Below are positions 27,306-36,298 of a stretch of 64,000 nt of DNA, piece by piece. The translations under genes and the position numbers were made by a program. This stretch comes from Azospirillum sp. B21. Its GTDB lineage: Bacteria; Pseudomonadota; Alphaproteobacteria; Azospirillales; Azospirillaceae. The notes beneath the pieces are model-generated. The model saw nothing but the letters and a program-made list of their open reading frames with translations, ran no database searches and was not told the origin of the DNA. Location of the stretch: NCBI RefSeq assembly GCF_008364825.1, contig NZ_VTTO01000014.1, positions 89,396 through 153,395 on the forward strand, in the 5' to 3' direction. The stretch's first letter is position 1. The number at the start of each line of letters is the position of its first letter.

Positions 27306-28930
27306 TGTTCGGAATAATGCGACGCCGGATGGCAGCGAGGATTCTGGCCGGCCTGACGGCCGGTCTTGCCGCCGGGACGGTCGTGGCGGCGGCGAATCCG
27401 GCGCGGGCGGAAATCGCGGCGCTGGTAATCGGAATCGACCGCTACACTCGGATCAACCCGCTGCAGGGCGCCGTCAACGACGCGCGCGACATCAGCGCCG
27501 CGCTGAAGAGTCTCGGCGTCAAGAAGCTGCGCCTGTTCATCGACGGCGACGCTGAACGCAGCCGGATCATATCGGCGTGGCGGGAACTGATCGCCGAGAC
27601 CTCCTCCGACTCGACACTGGTTCTGACCTTCGCCGGCCATGGAGCGCAGCAACCGGAACGTGTGCCCGGCAGCGAGGTTGACGGCATGGACGAGTTCCTG
27701 GTGCTGGCCGATTTCGCCCCGCGCGGTCCCGGCACCGCCCAGCGCCTGACCGACGACGAGATCGCCGTGCTGCTGAAGGAAGCCGCCCCGCGCCGGGTGA
27801 TCTTCATCTCCGATTCCTGCCATTCCGGCACGATGACCCGCGGCTTCGACGACCGCGCCGGCATGCTGGGCACGCGGGCGGCGAAGATCGACGGCGCACC
27901 GGTCGACCGCATCGAGGACGACGCCCTGCCCCCGCCCACCCGCGCCGCCCTGCAGGCGGAGGCGGACGACCAGCCGCACGTCACCTTCTTCGCCGCGGTG
28001 GCGGAGCATGAACTGGCGCCCGAGGTGATGATCGACCGCAAGCCGCGCGGCGCGCTCAGCTGGGCCTTCGCCAACGCGCTGCGCGGACAGGCCGACCGCG
28101 ACGGCGACGGCATCGTCACCAAGGGGGAGTTGGAGGCGCATATCCGCAGCGCCGTCCGCATGGCTCTGGAAGGCAAGCAGCATCCGCAGGTCCAGCCGCG
28201 CGGCCGTGGCGAGGTTCCGCTGATCGACCCGGTCGCCACCAAGCCGAAGCCGCCGTCCCTGCTGCCCGCTGCCGGGCCTATCCCGCTGCGCATCCTGGGC
28301 AAGCCGGCGGCGGTGAAGACTCTCGCCTCCGGACTTTCCGGCATCGAGATGGCCGGCAAGACCGATCCCGCCCTGGTCTGGGACAGCGCCACCGGCGAGG
28401 TGGTCAGCTCGATGGGCGACGTGCTGGCCAGCATCGCCGGCGACCCGATGTCCCCGGAAACCCGGCGGCGGGTGCAGGGGGTGGTCGACAAATGGTCGCT
28501 GGTGGTGCGGGTGAAGGCGGCGGCGCAGGACCGCCCGCTGGCCCTGGCGCTGGAGCCGGGCGACCGCAACTACCGCCAGGGCGAGACGGTCTCCCTCGAC
28601 ATCCGCGGCAACAGCGGGACCTATTTCACCCTGATCAACCTCGCGGCCGACGGGACGGTCAACTACCTCTACCCGCTGGCGGAACGCAGCGACCCGGCGC
28701 AAATCCCGAAGGGCGGTCCCTACCGGCTGGCCCTGACGGTGGAGCCGCCATTCGGCGCCGACCATTTCCTCGCCATAGCCTCGCCCAAGCCGATGGCGGC
28801 GCTGCAGAGGGACCTCGCCGCACTCGACGGCAAGCCGGCCGCCGGGGAGGTCGCCACCCTGCTGACCAAGCACCTCACCGGCCAGCCGGTGGAGTTCGGC
28901 ATCCACGGCGTCTACAGCACGGGGCGATGA
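27302..28930 (+). CDS. Exported caspase-like protease with DUF4384 domain
   Basis: 542 residues. A signal peptide (ILAGLTAGLAAGTVVAAANPARA) precedes a peptidase C14 domain (about 38-310) with ALVIGIDRYTRINPLQGAVNDARDI, catalytic His in LTFAGHGAQQP (about 113) and Cys in ISDSCHSG (about 173). An EF-hand-like acidic loop (DRDGDGIVTKGELEAHI) lies in the caspase region. The C-terminal part (about 400-530) is a DUF4384-type domain (YRQGETVSLDIRGNSGTYFTLINLAADGTVNYLYP), the same family as the tail of the T6SS kinase at 10046. Start chosen at the first ATG of ATGATG at 27302. Divergent from the glycine-zipper lipoprotein; followed by a bidirectional terminator hairpin. Confidence 0.92.
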   Translation: MMFGIMRRRMAARILAGLTAGLAAGTVVAAANPARAEIAALVIGIDRYTRINPLQGAVNDARDISAALKSLGVKKLRLFIDGDAERSRIISAWRELIAETSSDSTLVLTFAGHGAQQPERVPGSEVDGMDEFLVLADFAPRGPGTAQRLTDDEIAVLLKEAAPRRVIFISDSCHSGTMTRGFDDRAGMLGTRAAKIDGAPVDRIEDDALPPPTRAALQAEADDQPHVTFFAAVAEHELAPEVMIDRKPRGALSWAFANALRGQADRDGDGIVTKGELEAHIRSAVRMALEGKQHPQVQPRGRGEVPLIDPVATKPKPPSLLPAAGPIPLRILGKPAAVKTLASGLSGIEMAGKTDPALVWDSATGEVVSSMGDVLASIAGDPMSPETRRRVQGVVDKWSLVVRVKAAAQDRPLALALEPGDRNYRQGETVSLDIRGNSGTYFTLINLAADGTVNYLYPLAERSDPAQIPKGGPYRLALTVEPPFGADHFLAIASPKPMAALQRDLAALDGKPAAGEVATLLTKHLTGQPVEFGIHGVYSTGR

Positions 28931-28937
28931 TTGCATC

Positions 28938-28962
28938 GCCCTCTCTCCCCTGGGGAGAGGGC
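28938..28962. terminator. Bidirectional terminator hairpin
   Basis: GCCCTCTC-TCCCC paired with GGGG-AGAGGGC, a long stem with a single bulge, located between the stop codons of the convergent caspase (28930) and GMC oxidoreductase (28971) genes. Confidence 0.7.
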
Positions 28963-28970
28963 TTGCTTTG

Positions 28971-30608
28971 CTACCCCCGCAACGCCGCGCGGCGGTCCGC
29001 ACGCATCAGGGCGGCGCCGCGCTCGGCGATCATCACCGTCGGCGTGTTGGTGTTGCCAGAGGTCAGGGTCGGCATCACCGAGGCGTCGATCACCCGCAAC
29101 CCGCGCACCCCGCGCACCCGCATCTCGGCATCGGTCACGGCGGTGGCGTCGTCCCTGCCGCCCATCCGGCAGGTGCCGACGGGATGGAAGATGGTGGTGC
29201 CGATGTCGCCCGCCGCATTCGCCAACTCCTCCTCGGTCTGAAAGCTTGGGCCGGGCTTGTATTCCTGCGGATGATAGGGGGCGAGCGCCGGCTGCGCGAC
29301 GATGCGGCGGGTCAGCGCCAGCGCCTTTGCCGCCTTCGCCCGGTCGGCCGGGTCGGACAGGTAGCAGGGGGCGATGGCCGGATTCTCGCGGTGATCGGCC
29401 GAGGTGATGCGGGTCCAGCCGCGCGAGGCCGGGCGCAGGTCGCAGACGCTGGCGGTGAAGGCCGGGAAACCGTGCAGCGGATCGCCGAACTTCTCCAGCG
29501 ACAGCGGCTGCACATGGTATTCCAGATCGGCCGTCTCCATCTCCGCCGAGGATTTGGCGAAGACGCCGAGCTGGCTGGGCGCCATGGTCAGCGGCCCCTT
29601 GCGGAACAGCGCGTATTCCAGCCCCATCATCGCCTTGCCGAACAGGCTGCCCGCCCGCTTGTTCAGCGTCAGCACCCCATCGACCTTGTAGATCATACGC
29701 AGCTGCAGATGGTCCTGCAGGTTGGCGCCGACGTCCGGCGCGTCCAGCACCACCGGAATGCCGAGCGACTTCAGGTGCTCCGCCGGGCCGATGCCGGAAC
29801 GCTGGAGGATCGCCGGGCTGCCGATGGAACCGGCGGCCAGCACCGTCTCGATCCTGGAGGTCGCCCGCGCCGCCTCCCCCTTCACGGTGAAGCGGACGCC
29901 GGTAACGCGGCCGTCGGCGATCTCCACCTTGTCGATGGCCGCCTCGATGGCGAGCTTCAGGTTCGGCCGGTCGAGCGCCGGGCGCAGGAAGGCCTTGGCC
30001 GCGCTCCAGCGGATGCCGCCCTTCTGGTTCACCTCGAAGCTGCCGACCCCGAAATTGTCGCCGCGGTTGAAGTCGTCGGAGCGCGGGATGCCGGCCTGAT
30101 GCGCCGCCTCGGCGAAGCGGTCCAGCAGGTCCCAGCGCAGCCGCTGCCGCTCCACCCGCCATTCGCCGCCGACGCCGTGCATCTCGTCAGCGCCGCGCCA
30201 GTAATCCTCGCTGCCCTTGAAGACCGGCAGGACCTCCTTCCAGCTCCAGCGGCTGTCGCCGGTGATCGCGGCCCATTCGTCGTAATCGCGCGCCTGCCCG
30301 CGCATGGCGATCATGCCGTTGATCGACGAACAGCCTCCCAGCACCTTGCCGCGGGCATAGTGGATGCTGCGGCCGTTCAGCCCGGCCTCCGCCTCCGTCT
30401 TGAAGCACCAGTCGGTGCGCGGGTTGCCGATGCAGAACAGGTAGCCGGCGGGGATGTGCAGCCACACCCAGCTGTCCTTGCCGCCCGCCTCCAGCAGCAG
30501 GACCGAGACGTCCGGATCGGCCGACAGCCGGTTGGCCAGCACGCAGCCGGCCGTACCGCCGCCAGCGATGATGTAGTCGAAGCTGCCGAAATCGAGCACG
30601 TCCGCCAT
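28971..30608 (-). CDS. GMC-family FAD oxidoreductase (choline dehydrogenase-like)
   Basis: 545 residues, a glucose-methanol-choline oxidoreductase. FAD-binding signature FDYIIAGGGTAGCVLANRLSADP near residue 10, the GMC motif 1 GKVLGGCSSINGMIAMRG, motif 2 VLAAGSIGSPAILQRSGIGP, and the C-terminal catalytic segment FHPVGTCRMG with the active-site His plus SGNTNTPTVMIAERGA. Alcohol substrate unknown; closest general type is the choline/alcohol dehydrogenase branch without a signal peptide, so cytoplasmic. Single gene on the minus strand, followed on that strand by the shared terminator; the EamA exporter gene upstream ends about 97 bp before its start. Confidence 0.93.
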   Translation of the reverse strand: MADVLDFGSFDYIIAGGGTAGCVLANRLSADPDVSVLLLEAGGKDSWVWLHIPAGYLFCIGNPRTDWCFKTEAEAGLNGRSIHYARGKVLGGCSSINGMIAMRGQARDYDEWAAITGDSRWSWKEVLPVFKGSEDYWRGADEMHGVGGEWRVERQRLRWDLLDRFAEAAHQAGIPRSDDFNRGDNFGVGSFEVNQKGGIRWSAAKAFLRPALDRPNLKLAIEAAIDKVEIADGRVTGVRFTVKGEAARATSRIETVLAAGSIGSPAILQRSGIGPAEHLKSLGIPVVLDAPDVGANLQDHLQLRMIYKVDGVLTLNKRAGSLFGKAMMGLEYALFRKGPLTMAPSQLGVFAKSSAEMETADLEYHVQPLSLEKFGDPLHGFPAFTASVCDLRPASRGWTRITSADHRENPAIAPCYLSDPADRAKAAKALALTRRIVAQPALAPYHPQEYKPGPSFQTEEELANAAGDIGTTIFHPVGTCRMGGRDDATAVTDAEMRVRGVRGLRVIDASVMPTLTSGNTNTPTVMIAERGAALMRADRRAALRG

Positions 30609-30705
30609 CGCTTCCCTCCCGGGGGATTTATCGATTTGTCAGACATATTAGATTGCTGACCCACCGAACGATCCAGCGAAATTTTGCCCTGCCCGGCGCT
30701 TTCGC

Positions 30706-31590
30706 TCACTTCCGGTTCACCAGCGCGACGCCGCAGACCGCCACCGCCATGCCGGCCAGCGCCGCGACGCCCAGTTTCTCGCCGAACAGGATCCAGGCGA
30801 CCAGCGCGGTGACAGGCGGGGTCAGGTAGAACAGGCTGGCGACCTTGGCCGCGGCCCCGCGGCGGATCAGGGCGAACAGCAGGAAGATGGCGCCGACCGA
30901 CAGCACGAAGCTGAGCCACAGCAGGGCGAACAGGAACTCCCCCGTCCATTGCACCTGCATGGTTTCGGTCAGTGGCGCGGCGACGGCCAGCACCAGCGCG
31001 GTGGCGGCATACTGGATCGCGGTGCCGCTGCGCAGGTCCATCCCGCCACCGTGGCGCTTCTGGTAGAGCGTGCCCAGCGTGATGCCGACCAGCGCCGCGA
31101 CGGCATAGCCGATGCCGATCAGATGCTCCGCATCGACCGACAGCTTCTCCCGCACCACCAGCCCGACGCCGGCGAGGCCCAGCAGCAGACCGGCCCATTG
31201 CCGGCCGCTCACCCGTTCGCCCAGCAGCGGGCCGGACAGCGCGGCGGTCAGCAGCGGCTGGATGCCGACGACCAGCGCCGTGACGCCGGCCGGCAACCCG
31301 TGGGCGATGGCGAGGAAGACGCCGCTGAGATAGACGCCGTGCACCAGCAGACCGGCCAGCGCGATCCGCCCGGCCGTCGCCCAGTCCTTCGGCCAGGGTG
31401 CGCGGCTCGCCAGCGCCACCAGCGCCAGCACGACCGCGACCAGCCCCAGCCGGATCAGCAGGAAGGTCAGCGGCTCCGCATAGGGAAGCCCGTATTTCGC
31501 CCCGATGAAGCCGGTGCTCCACAGCAGCACGAAAAGACCCGGCATCAGGCGCAGCCAGGTCTGGCCGCCGCCCGTCGCGGTCTCGCCCAT
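30706..31590 (-). CDS. EamA/DMT-family metabolite exporter
   Basis: 294 residues with ten predicted membrane helices arranged as two EamA repeats: first repeat LFVLLWSTGFIGAKYGLPYAEPLTFLLIRLGLVAVVLALVAL to LLLGLAGVGLVV, second from IGIGYAVAALVGITLGTLYQKRH to LAGMAVAVCGVALVNRK. Such proteins usually export amino acids or other small metabolites. Substrate not predictable. Same strand as the neighbours, 21 bp after the antiporter stop region, so perhaps co-transcribed with the antiporter upstream. Confidence 0.93.
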   Translation of the reverse strand: MGETATGGGQTWLRLMPGLFVLLWSTGFIGAKYGLPYAEPLTFLLIRLGLVAVVLALVALASRAPWPKDWATAGRIALAGLLVHGVYLSGVFLAIAHGLPAGVTALVVGIQPLLTAALSGPLLGERVSGRQWAGLLLGLAGVGLVVREKLSVDAEHLIGIGYAVAALVGITLGTLYQKRHGGGMDLRSGTAIQYAATALVLAVAAPLTETMQVQWTGEFLFALLWLSFVLSVGAIFLLFALIRRGAAAKVASLFYLTPPVTALVAWILFGEKLGVAALAGMAVAVCGVALVNRK

Positions 31591-31611
31591 GAAAAAATCC
31601 CTTCCCTGCGG

Positions 31612-34125
31612 TCAGCTCACCGCCGGGACGGCCGGGGCCGACTGGGTCGGTTGCCGGCGCGCCTCGGCGACCGCCTGGATGTGGGATCGCAGATCCGCGT
31701 CCTTCTGCACCAGCCGGCGGAAATCCTTCTCATCCAACACCAGCAATTGGCAATAGCCGAGCGCCCGCACGTCTGCATTGCGCCGCTGACGGGTCAGAAG
31801 CGCCATCTCGCCGAAGAAGTCGCCGGTACCCAGCTTCACCGGCTCCGCCAGATTGGGCACCAGCACCTCGACCGCGCCGGACGCGATGAAGAACATGGCG
31901 TCGCCGCGCTCGCCCTTGCGCACGATGGTCTCGCCCGGCAGGGCCAGCTGCGCCCGAAGCAGCGTGGCGATGGTCGTCACCCGCTCCGCCGGCAGGCCGG
32001 CGAACAGCGGCACCCGGCGCACCAACTCCGCCACGTCGAAGCGGACATCCAGCTTCGGCAGGCGCTCCAGCACCCGGCGCCGCTGCTCCAGGTCGCGCTC
32101 CAGGTCGGTCAGCACCTCCTGGCTGATGATCGATTCGGCGTAGAGGGTCCGATAATCGGCATGCTCCAGCCGCAGGGCGGCGCGGCCGACGTAGCGGCTC
32201 TGCAGCACCACGGCATAGTCGGGATACTGCAGCTTCAGGGCCGACAGCGCCTGCTCGACGATGCCAAGCCGTCCGACCAGCATGCCTTCCAGCTCGAACG
32301 CCACCTCCTGCCCCAGCACGCGGGCCAGCCGGTCGCGGGTGAAGGCCAGCAGTTCGCGCAGCACGGTGCGCACCGCGACCAGCACCTCGAACCGCATCGA
32401 CAGGCGCCGGGCCAGCGGGCGATGGATGCCGAAGCGGCGCTGCAGCCAGCTGGCGCCCCGCATCCAGGGCGAGAAGGCGATGAAGGGCTCCTCGAAGGCG
32501 CGGTAGCCGTTGCGGCCCTGGGCCTTGACGGCGTCCAGCAGCCGGCCGCTGCGCCCGGCCAGCATCTCCATCACCGCGCGCGACACCACCCCTTCGGAGA
32601 AGTGGGCGTAATAGAGCTCTTCCTCGCGGTTCACCAGGATGACGAGGCCGATGGTGATGCGGTCCTCGTCGGTCAGCTTCGCCTCGTCCCGGCTGTCCTG
32701 GTCGATCTTCTTCAGCCGCTCCTCGTAGCGGGCGATCATCACGTCCTTGACGGCGCCGTCGACCTCATAGGTCTGGGCGACGGCGGCGACGCGGTCGCGG
32801 ATGCTGTCGGTGGACAGCGCCAGCGCCCGGTTGCGCATGGCGCGCTCCACCGGCGTCAGTTCGTCCAGCTTCAGCACGCGGATCAGCCAGCGCAGCGTGG
32901 TGCCGTTGACGAACAGCGTGACGAAGACGAAGCCGGTGACCATCACCGCGACAAAGCTCTGAACACGGTCCGGCACGCGGAAATTCTCGGTCACCGCCAG
33001 CGCCAGCGTCAGCGACACCGCCCCGCGCAGGCCGCCCCACAGCATCACCGTCTTGTAGGAATTGCTGACCTTCTGCGCCAGCCCGGCCCAGGACAGAACC
33101 GGCAGCAGGCCGAACAGCACCACCGCCCGCGCGGCGAAGGCGGCTGCCACCACCACCAGGACCAGCCCGACCTCCGCCCAACCGGCATCGGCCATCAGCC
33201 GCGGCACCAGGATGGCGGTCAGCAGGAAGATCAGGGAGTTCGCCCAGAAGCCCAGCTGCTGCCAGACATGCTCCATGGCGCCCCAGGTGGCGGGGGAGAT
33301 GCGGGTGCGCCCGACCGATCCGATGACTAGGGCCGACGCCACCACCGCCACCACGCCCGACGCCCCGACATAATGCTCCGCGATCACGTAGGACAGGTAG
33401 GCCAACGCCACCGTCAGCGTGATCTCCGCCATCGGCTGGTTGCGCATCGGCTCCACCAGCATGCAGACGATGCGGCCGCAGATATAGCCGGTGACGACGC
33501 CGCCGATGAAATCGCGCAGGAAATCCAACGCCGCCGCCCCCGCCCCGCCATGGGAGGTGCGCGTCAGCATCTCCAGCAGCAGGGTGAACAGGGCGATGGC
33601 CGCGGCGTCGTTCAGCAGGCTTTCGCCCTCGACCAGCGTGGTCAGCCGCCGTGGCGCGCCGAGATCGCGGAAGATGCCGATGACCGCCGCCGGATCGGTG
33701 GAGGCGACGATGGCCCCCAGCAGAAGGCAGGCGACCAGCCCAAGCGAGGTGAACAGGCTGACCGCATAGCCGACGGCAAAGGTACAGACGAAGACCGCCA
33801 CCACCGCCATCAGCAGGATCGGCCCCAGATCGTCGAACAGCCGCCGCACATCGACCGCCAGCGCCGTTTCGAACAGCAGGATCGGCAGGAAGACGTGCAG
33901 CAGGATGTCGGACGAGACGTCCAGCTCGGCCAGCGAGTTCAGGAAGTCGTGGAACGGGTCCTTGCCCGGCCCGGCGAAGGTCTGGATCACCGCGCCCAGC
34001 GCCACGCCGACGCCCGCCAGCAGCACCGTGTAGGGCACCTGGAAGCGGGCGGCCAGCGGCGGCAGGAAGCTGACGAGGGCGAGAAGCCCGGCAACGCCGA
34101 GGACTTGGATGACGATGTCGTGCAT
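31612..34125 (-). CDS. CPA1 Na+/H+ antiporter with C-terminal cyclic-nucleotide-binding domain
   Basis: 837 residues. The first 400 or so are a CPA1-type antiporter with about 12 helices (HDIVIQVLGVAGLLALVSFLPPLAARFQVPYTVLLAGVGVALG, LLLGAIVASTDPAAVIGIFRDLGAPRRLTTLVEGESLLNDAAAIALF, where the STDP and ESLLND motifs carry the transport aspartates). A long helical cytoplasmic region follows, then a Crp/cNMP-binding fold at about 705-820 (VPLFAGLPAERVTTIATLLRAQLALPGETIVRKGERGDAMFFIASGAVEVLV, DFFGEMALLTRQRRNADVRAL). This resembles sperm-NHE-like or plant SOS1-like architecture and suggests ligand-gated pH or sodium control. The ATG at 34125 is used; the frame upstream is not coding-like. Confidence 0.93.
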   Translation of the reverse strand: MHDIVIQVLGVAGLLALVSFLPPLAARFQVPYTVLLAGVGVALGAVIQTFAGPGKDPFHDFLNSLAELDVSSDILLHVFLPILLFETALAVDVRRLFDDLGPILLMAVVAVFVCTFAVGYAVSLFTSLGLVACLLLGAIVASTDPAAVIGIFRDLGAPRRLTTLVEGESLLNDAAAIALFTLLLEMLTRTSHGGAGAAALDFLRDFIGGVVTGYICGRIVCMLVEPMRNQPMAEITLTVALAYLSYVIAEHYVGASGVVAVVASALVIGSVGRTRISPATWGAMEHVWQQLGFWANSLIFLLTAILVPRLMADAGWAEVGLVLVVVAAAFAARAVVLFGLLPVLSWAGLAQKVSNSYKTVMLWGGLRGAVSLTLALAVTENFRVPDRVQSFVAVMVTGFVFVTLFVNGTTLRWLIRVLKLDELTPVERAMRNRALALSTDSIRDRVAAVAQTYEVDGAVKDVMIARYEERLKKIDQDSRDEAKLTDEDRITIGLVILVNREEELYYAHFSEGVVSRAVMEMLAGRSGRLLDAVKAQGRNGYRAFEEPFIAFSPWMRGASWLQRRFGIHRPLARRLSMRFEVLVAVRTVLRELLAFTRDRLARVLGQEVAFELEGMLVGRLGIVEQALSALKLQYPDYAVVLQSRYVGRAALRLEHADYRTLYAESIISQEVLTDLERDLEQRRRVLERLPKLDVRFDVAELVRRVPLFAGLPAERVTTIATLLRAQLALPGETIVRKGERGDAMFFIASGAVEVLVPNLAEPVKLGTGDFFGEMALLTRQRRNADVRALGYCQLLVLDEKDFRRLVQKDADLRSHIQAVAEARRQPTQSAPAVPAVS

Positions 34126-34310
34126 GTTCCCACGGGGACGGCTGCGGCGTGGGCTGCACGGTATCGCCGCACTGTGGCCGGAGCAAGACCGGGAACCACG
34201 GAGTCCTGCGGCAAAAATGGTCCCTGACGGAGAGCCCCTTCTACTGGAACGCGGCGATGTGGTCCGCTGCAAAAGCCCCGCAAGGGGAGAAGGGCTTCTT
34301 AGCCCGAATC

Positions 34311-35138
34311 TCAGCGCGGCGGCGGTGCCGCGATGCCACGCGCCTGCAGGTACTGCCGGCAGCGCCGCTGCCAGTCCGAAAGCGGCGAGGACGGATCGAG
34401 GACGGCATGGAAGATGTAGTCGGCCGCCGAATCCTCCGACACCGGCGAGCGGTGCAGTGCGTCGGCGTTCCGACCCAGCAGATAGGCCACGACGTGGAAC
34501 TGGTTCATGCGGGCCAGCACCAGCGTCACCGTGCTGCCGCTCTCGTCGGTTGCCTCGATGTCGGCACCGGCGTCCAGCAGGATGCGGACGGCATCGGCGT
34601 TGCGGCGCAGGCCGGCATTGACCAGCACCGGCTCGCCGATGGCATTGCGGGCGTTGGGATCGCCGCCGAAGGCAAGCAGCAGGCGCAGCCAGTCGGTATC
34701 GGTGCCCGACGCCACCATGGTGAGCGCCGATTCCCCGTCGCGGGCGCGACGGTTGGGATCGGCCCCGGCCTCCAGCAGGGCCTTGGCCCCCGCCTTGCTG
34801 TTGTTGGCGATGGCGAACAGCAGCGGCGTCATCCCCTCCGTTCCGCCCGCATTCGGATCGGCGCCCGCGGCGACGAGCTGGCGCACGGCAGCGGCGTCCC
34901 CCCGTCCGGCGGCGTCGGCCAGCCTTGCCGTGGCGGCATCGGGGAAGAAGTGGCTGGCGGGCGGCAGAGCGGCCATGGCGGACCTCGCGGCAAGAAGTGT
35001 GGGAAGTGGCGTCCAGCCGGCTGCGGCCAGCGCCACCAGGATCAACAGCCGGCGGAGAAAGGCAATGCCGGGCTTGTGGCCGGATTTGGGGCCGGGCTTG
35101 GGGCGCGTTGCGGCGCCCTCACCGGTGCAGGGCGGCAC
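34311..35138 (-). CDS. Exported ankyrin-repeat protein, candidate immunity protein of the lipase
   Basis: About 275 residues. The only good ATG (MAALPPASHFF) would start after a hydrophobic export-like segment (FLRRLLILVALAAAGWTPLPTLLAA), so I prefer the GTG at 35138, which overlaps the lipase stop by 20 bp. The mature part contains about five ankyrin repeats (GRGDAAAVRQLVAAGADPNAGG, TPLLFAIANNSKAGAKALLEAGADPNRRARDGESALTMV, NADAVRILLDAGADIEATDESGSTV). Exported ankyrin proteins next to T6SS phospholipases are known as immunity partners in other bacteria. Periplasmic location fits neutralising a membrane-attacking lipase. Start remains the main uncertainty. Confidence 0.75.
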   Translation of the reverse strand: MPPCTGEGAATRPKPGPKSGHKPGIAFLRRLLILVALAAAGWTPLPTLLAARSAMAALPPASHFFPDAATARLADAAGRGDAAAVRQLVAAGADPNAGGTEGMTPLLFAIANNSKAGAKALLEAGADPNRRARDGESALTMVASGTDTDWLRLLLAFGGDPNARNAIGEPVLVNAGLRRNADAVRILLDAGADIEATDESGSTVTLVLARMNQFHVVAYLLGRNADALHRSPVSEDSAADYIFHAVLDPSSPLSDWQRRCRQYLQARGIAAPPPR

Positions 35139-36294
35139 GCAGCTGGCCCTCGTCCGCGCGCTTCTGCTTTTCCAGCGCGTTGATCGGATAGGCCATGCCG
35201 TGCTTGGTGACGGAATCGGCGGCGACGCCCTTGACATACTCCATGCCCTTCTTGCCGGCAGCGGCACCCTGGAAGGCGTTGCCGTGCTCGTCGACCGCCT
35301 CGAGCGGCACATTCTTGCCGATGCTGGTCGGCATCGGCCCGACCGCGTTCTGCGCGGTGGTCAGCACCTCGCCGGCGACCTGATAGTTGGTGACCTTGCC
35401 GGCATTGGCGCGGGACTTGCCGAAGGCGGCGACCGTATCATCCTTCAGGCCGGCCGTGTTGAAGGTGGTGCAGGGCACGTCGGCCACCACCGCACCCGCG
35501 GTCGCCAGCCCGCCGCCCAGCGAATGGCCCGCCATCTCCAACCGCGGCCCGACCTTGCTCTTGACCTTCTGCGCCGCCTGGATCGCCCGCTCGTAATAGT
35601 CGGAGCGCAGGCCGATGCCCTGCTGCAGGTTGTTGATCCAATCCTCCTTGGCGGTGAAGGTGGTTCCCTTCGGCACCAGAACGACCTGCGGCGGGGAGCC
35701 GAACACCTTGGGGTCCGCCACATACAGCTCCGCCCGGAAGCCCGAGGCGGTGCCGGGGTTCAGGTCGCTGGGGACCAGGCCGTATTTGCGCAGCTCCGCC
35801 GGGTCGTCGCTCAGCCGGGTCCAGCCCGGCGGCGGGGTCTTCGGCGAATCCGGGCCGTTCTCGTGGTGATAGACGTCGGCGGCCAGCCTTGCGCGCTCCA
35901 CCGCCTTGTTGTCGCGGGCGAAGCGTTCCGTCACCTCCGGCAGGACCTTCTTCTCGCGCGCCTCGTTGATCAGCGCCTGCCGTTCGGCGACGCGTTTCGC
36001 CTTGGCGTCGATCTCCGCCTGGGAACAGGGGATGGTCGGGTTCTTGGCGGGGACCGGGGCGTTCCGGCGGAAATGATTGGCGAGATCGTCGGTCAGCGTC
36101 TGGCCGGCGGCCTTGGCGCCGCGCTTGGCCGCTCCGCTGAAGTCGCCCTCCATCACCGCCGCCCCGGTCTCCTTCAGGCCGGCCTTGACGGTGTCGGTTG
36201 CCATACGGCTGCCGGTGCGCAGGGTCTGGTAGGTCGCCTTGGCCTTCGCCGTGGCGCTTTCGGCCATGTCGGTCAGCGTGGACAGGATCGCCAT
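35119..36294 (-). CDS. Lipase-family protein, likely T6SS lipase effector
   Basis: 391 residues without signal peptide. Residues about 1-130 are helical and polar; from about 135 an alpha/beta-hydrolase lipase fold of the class-3/DUF2974-like type appears: ARLAADVYHHENGPD, ELYVADPKVFGSPPQVVLVPKGTTFTAKEDWINNLQQGIGLRSDYYERAI, then the nucleophile elbow MAGHSLGGGLATAGAVV with Ser in GHSLGG. Lack of a signal peptide, a co-directional exported ankyrin gene overlapping the 3' end and a T6SS cluster within 13 kb support a Tle-like antibacterial lipase with its immunity gene. No PAAR or MIX segment is visible, so delivery would need VgrG or an adaptor; the small gene upstream may serve. Confidence 0.82.
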   Translation of the reverse strand: MAILSTLTDMAESATAKAKATYQTLRTGSRMATDTVKAGLKETGAAVMEGDFSGAAKRGAKAAGQTLTDDLANHFRRNAPVPAKNPTIPCSQAEIDAKAKRVAERQALINEAREKKVLPEVTERFARDNKAVERARLAADVYHHENGPDSPKTPPPGWTRLSDDPAELRKYGLVPSDLNPGTASGFRAELYVADPKVFGSPPQVVLVPKGTTFTAKEDWINNLQQGIGLRSDYYERAIQAAQKVKSKVGPRLEMAGHSLGGGLATAGAVVADVPCTTFNTAGLKDDTVAAFGKSRANAGKVTNYQVAGEVLTTAQNAVGPMPTSIGKNVPLEAVDEHGNAFQGAAAGKKGMEYVKGVAADSVTKHGMAYPINALEKQKRADEGQLRAALHR

Positions 36295-36298
36295 GGCG

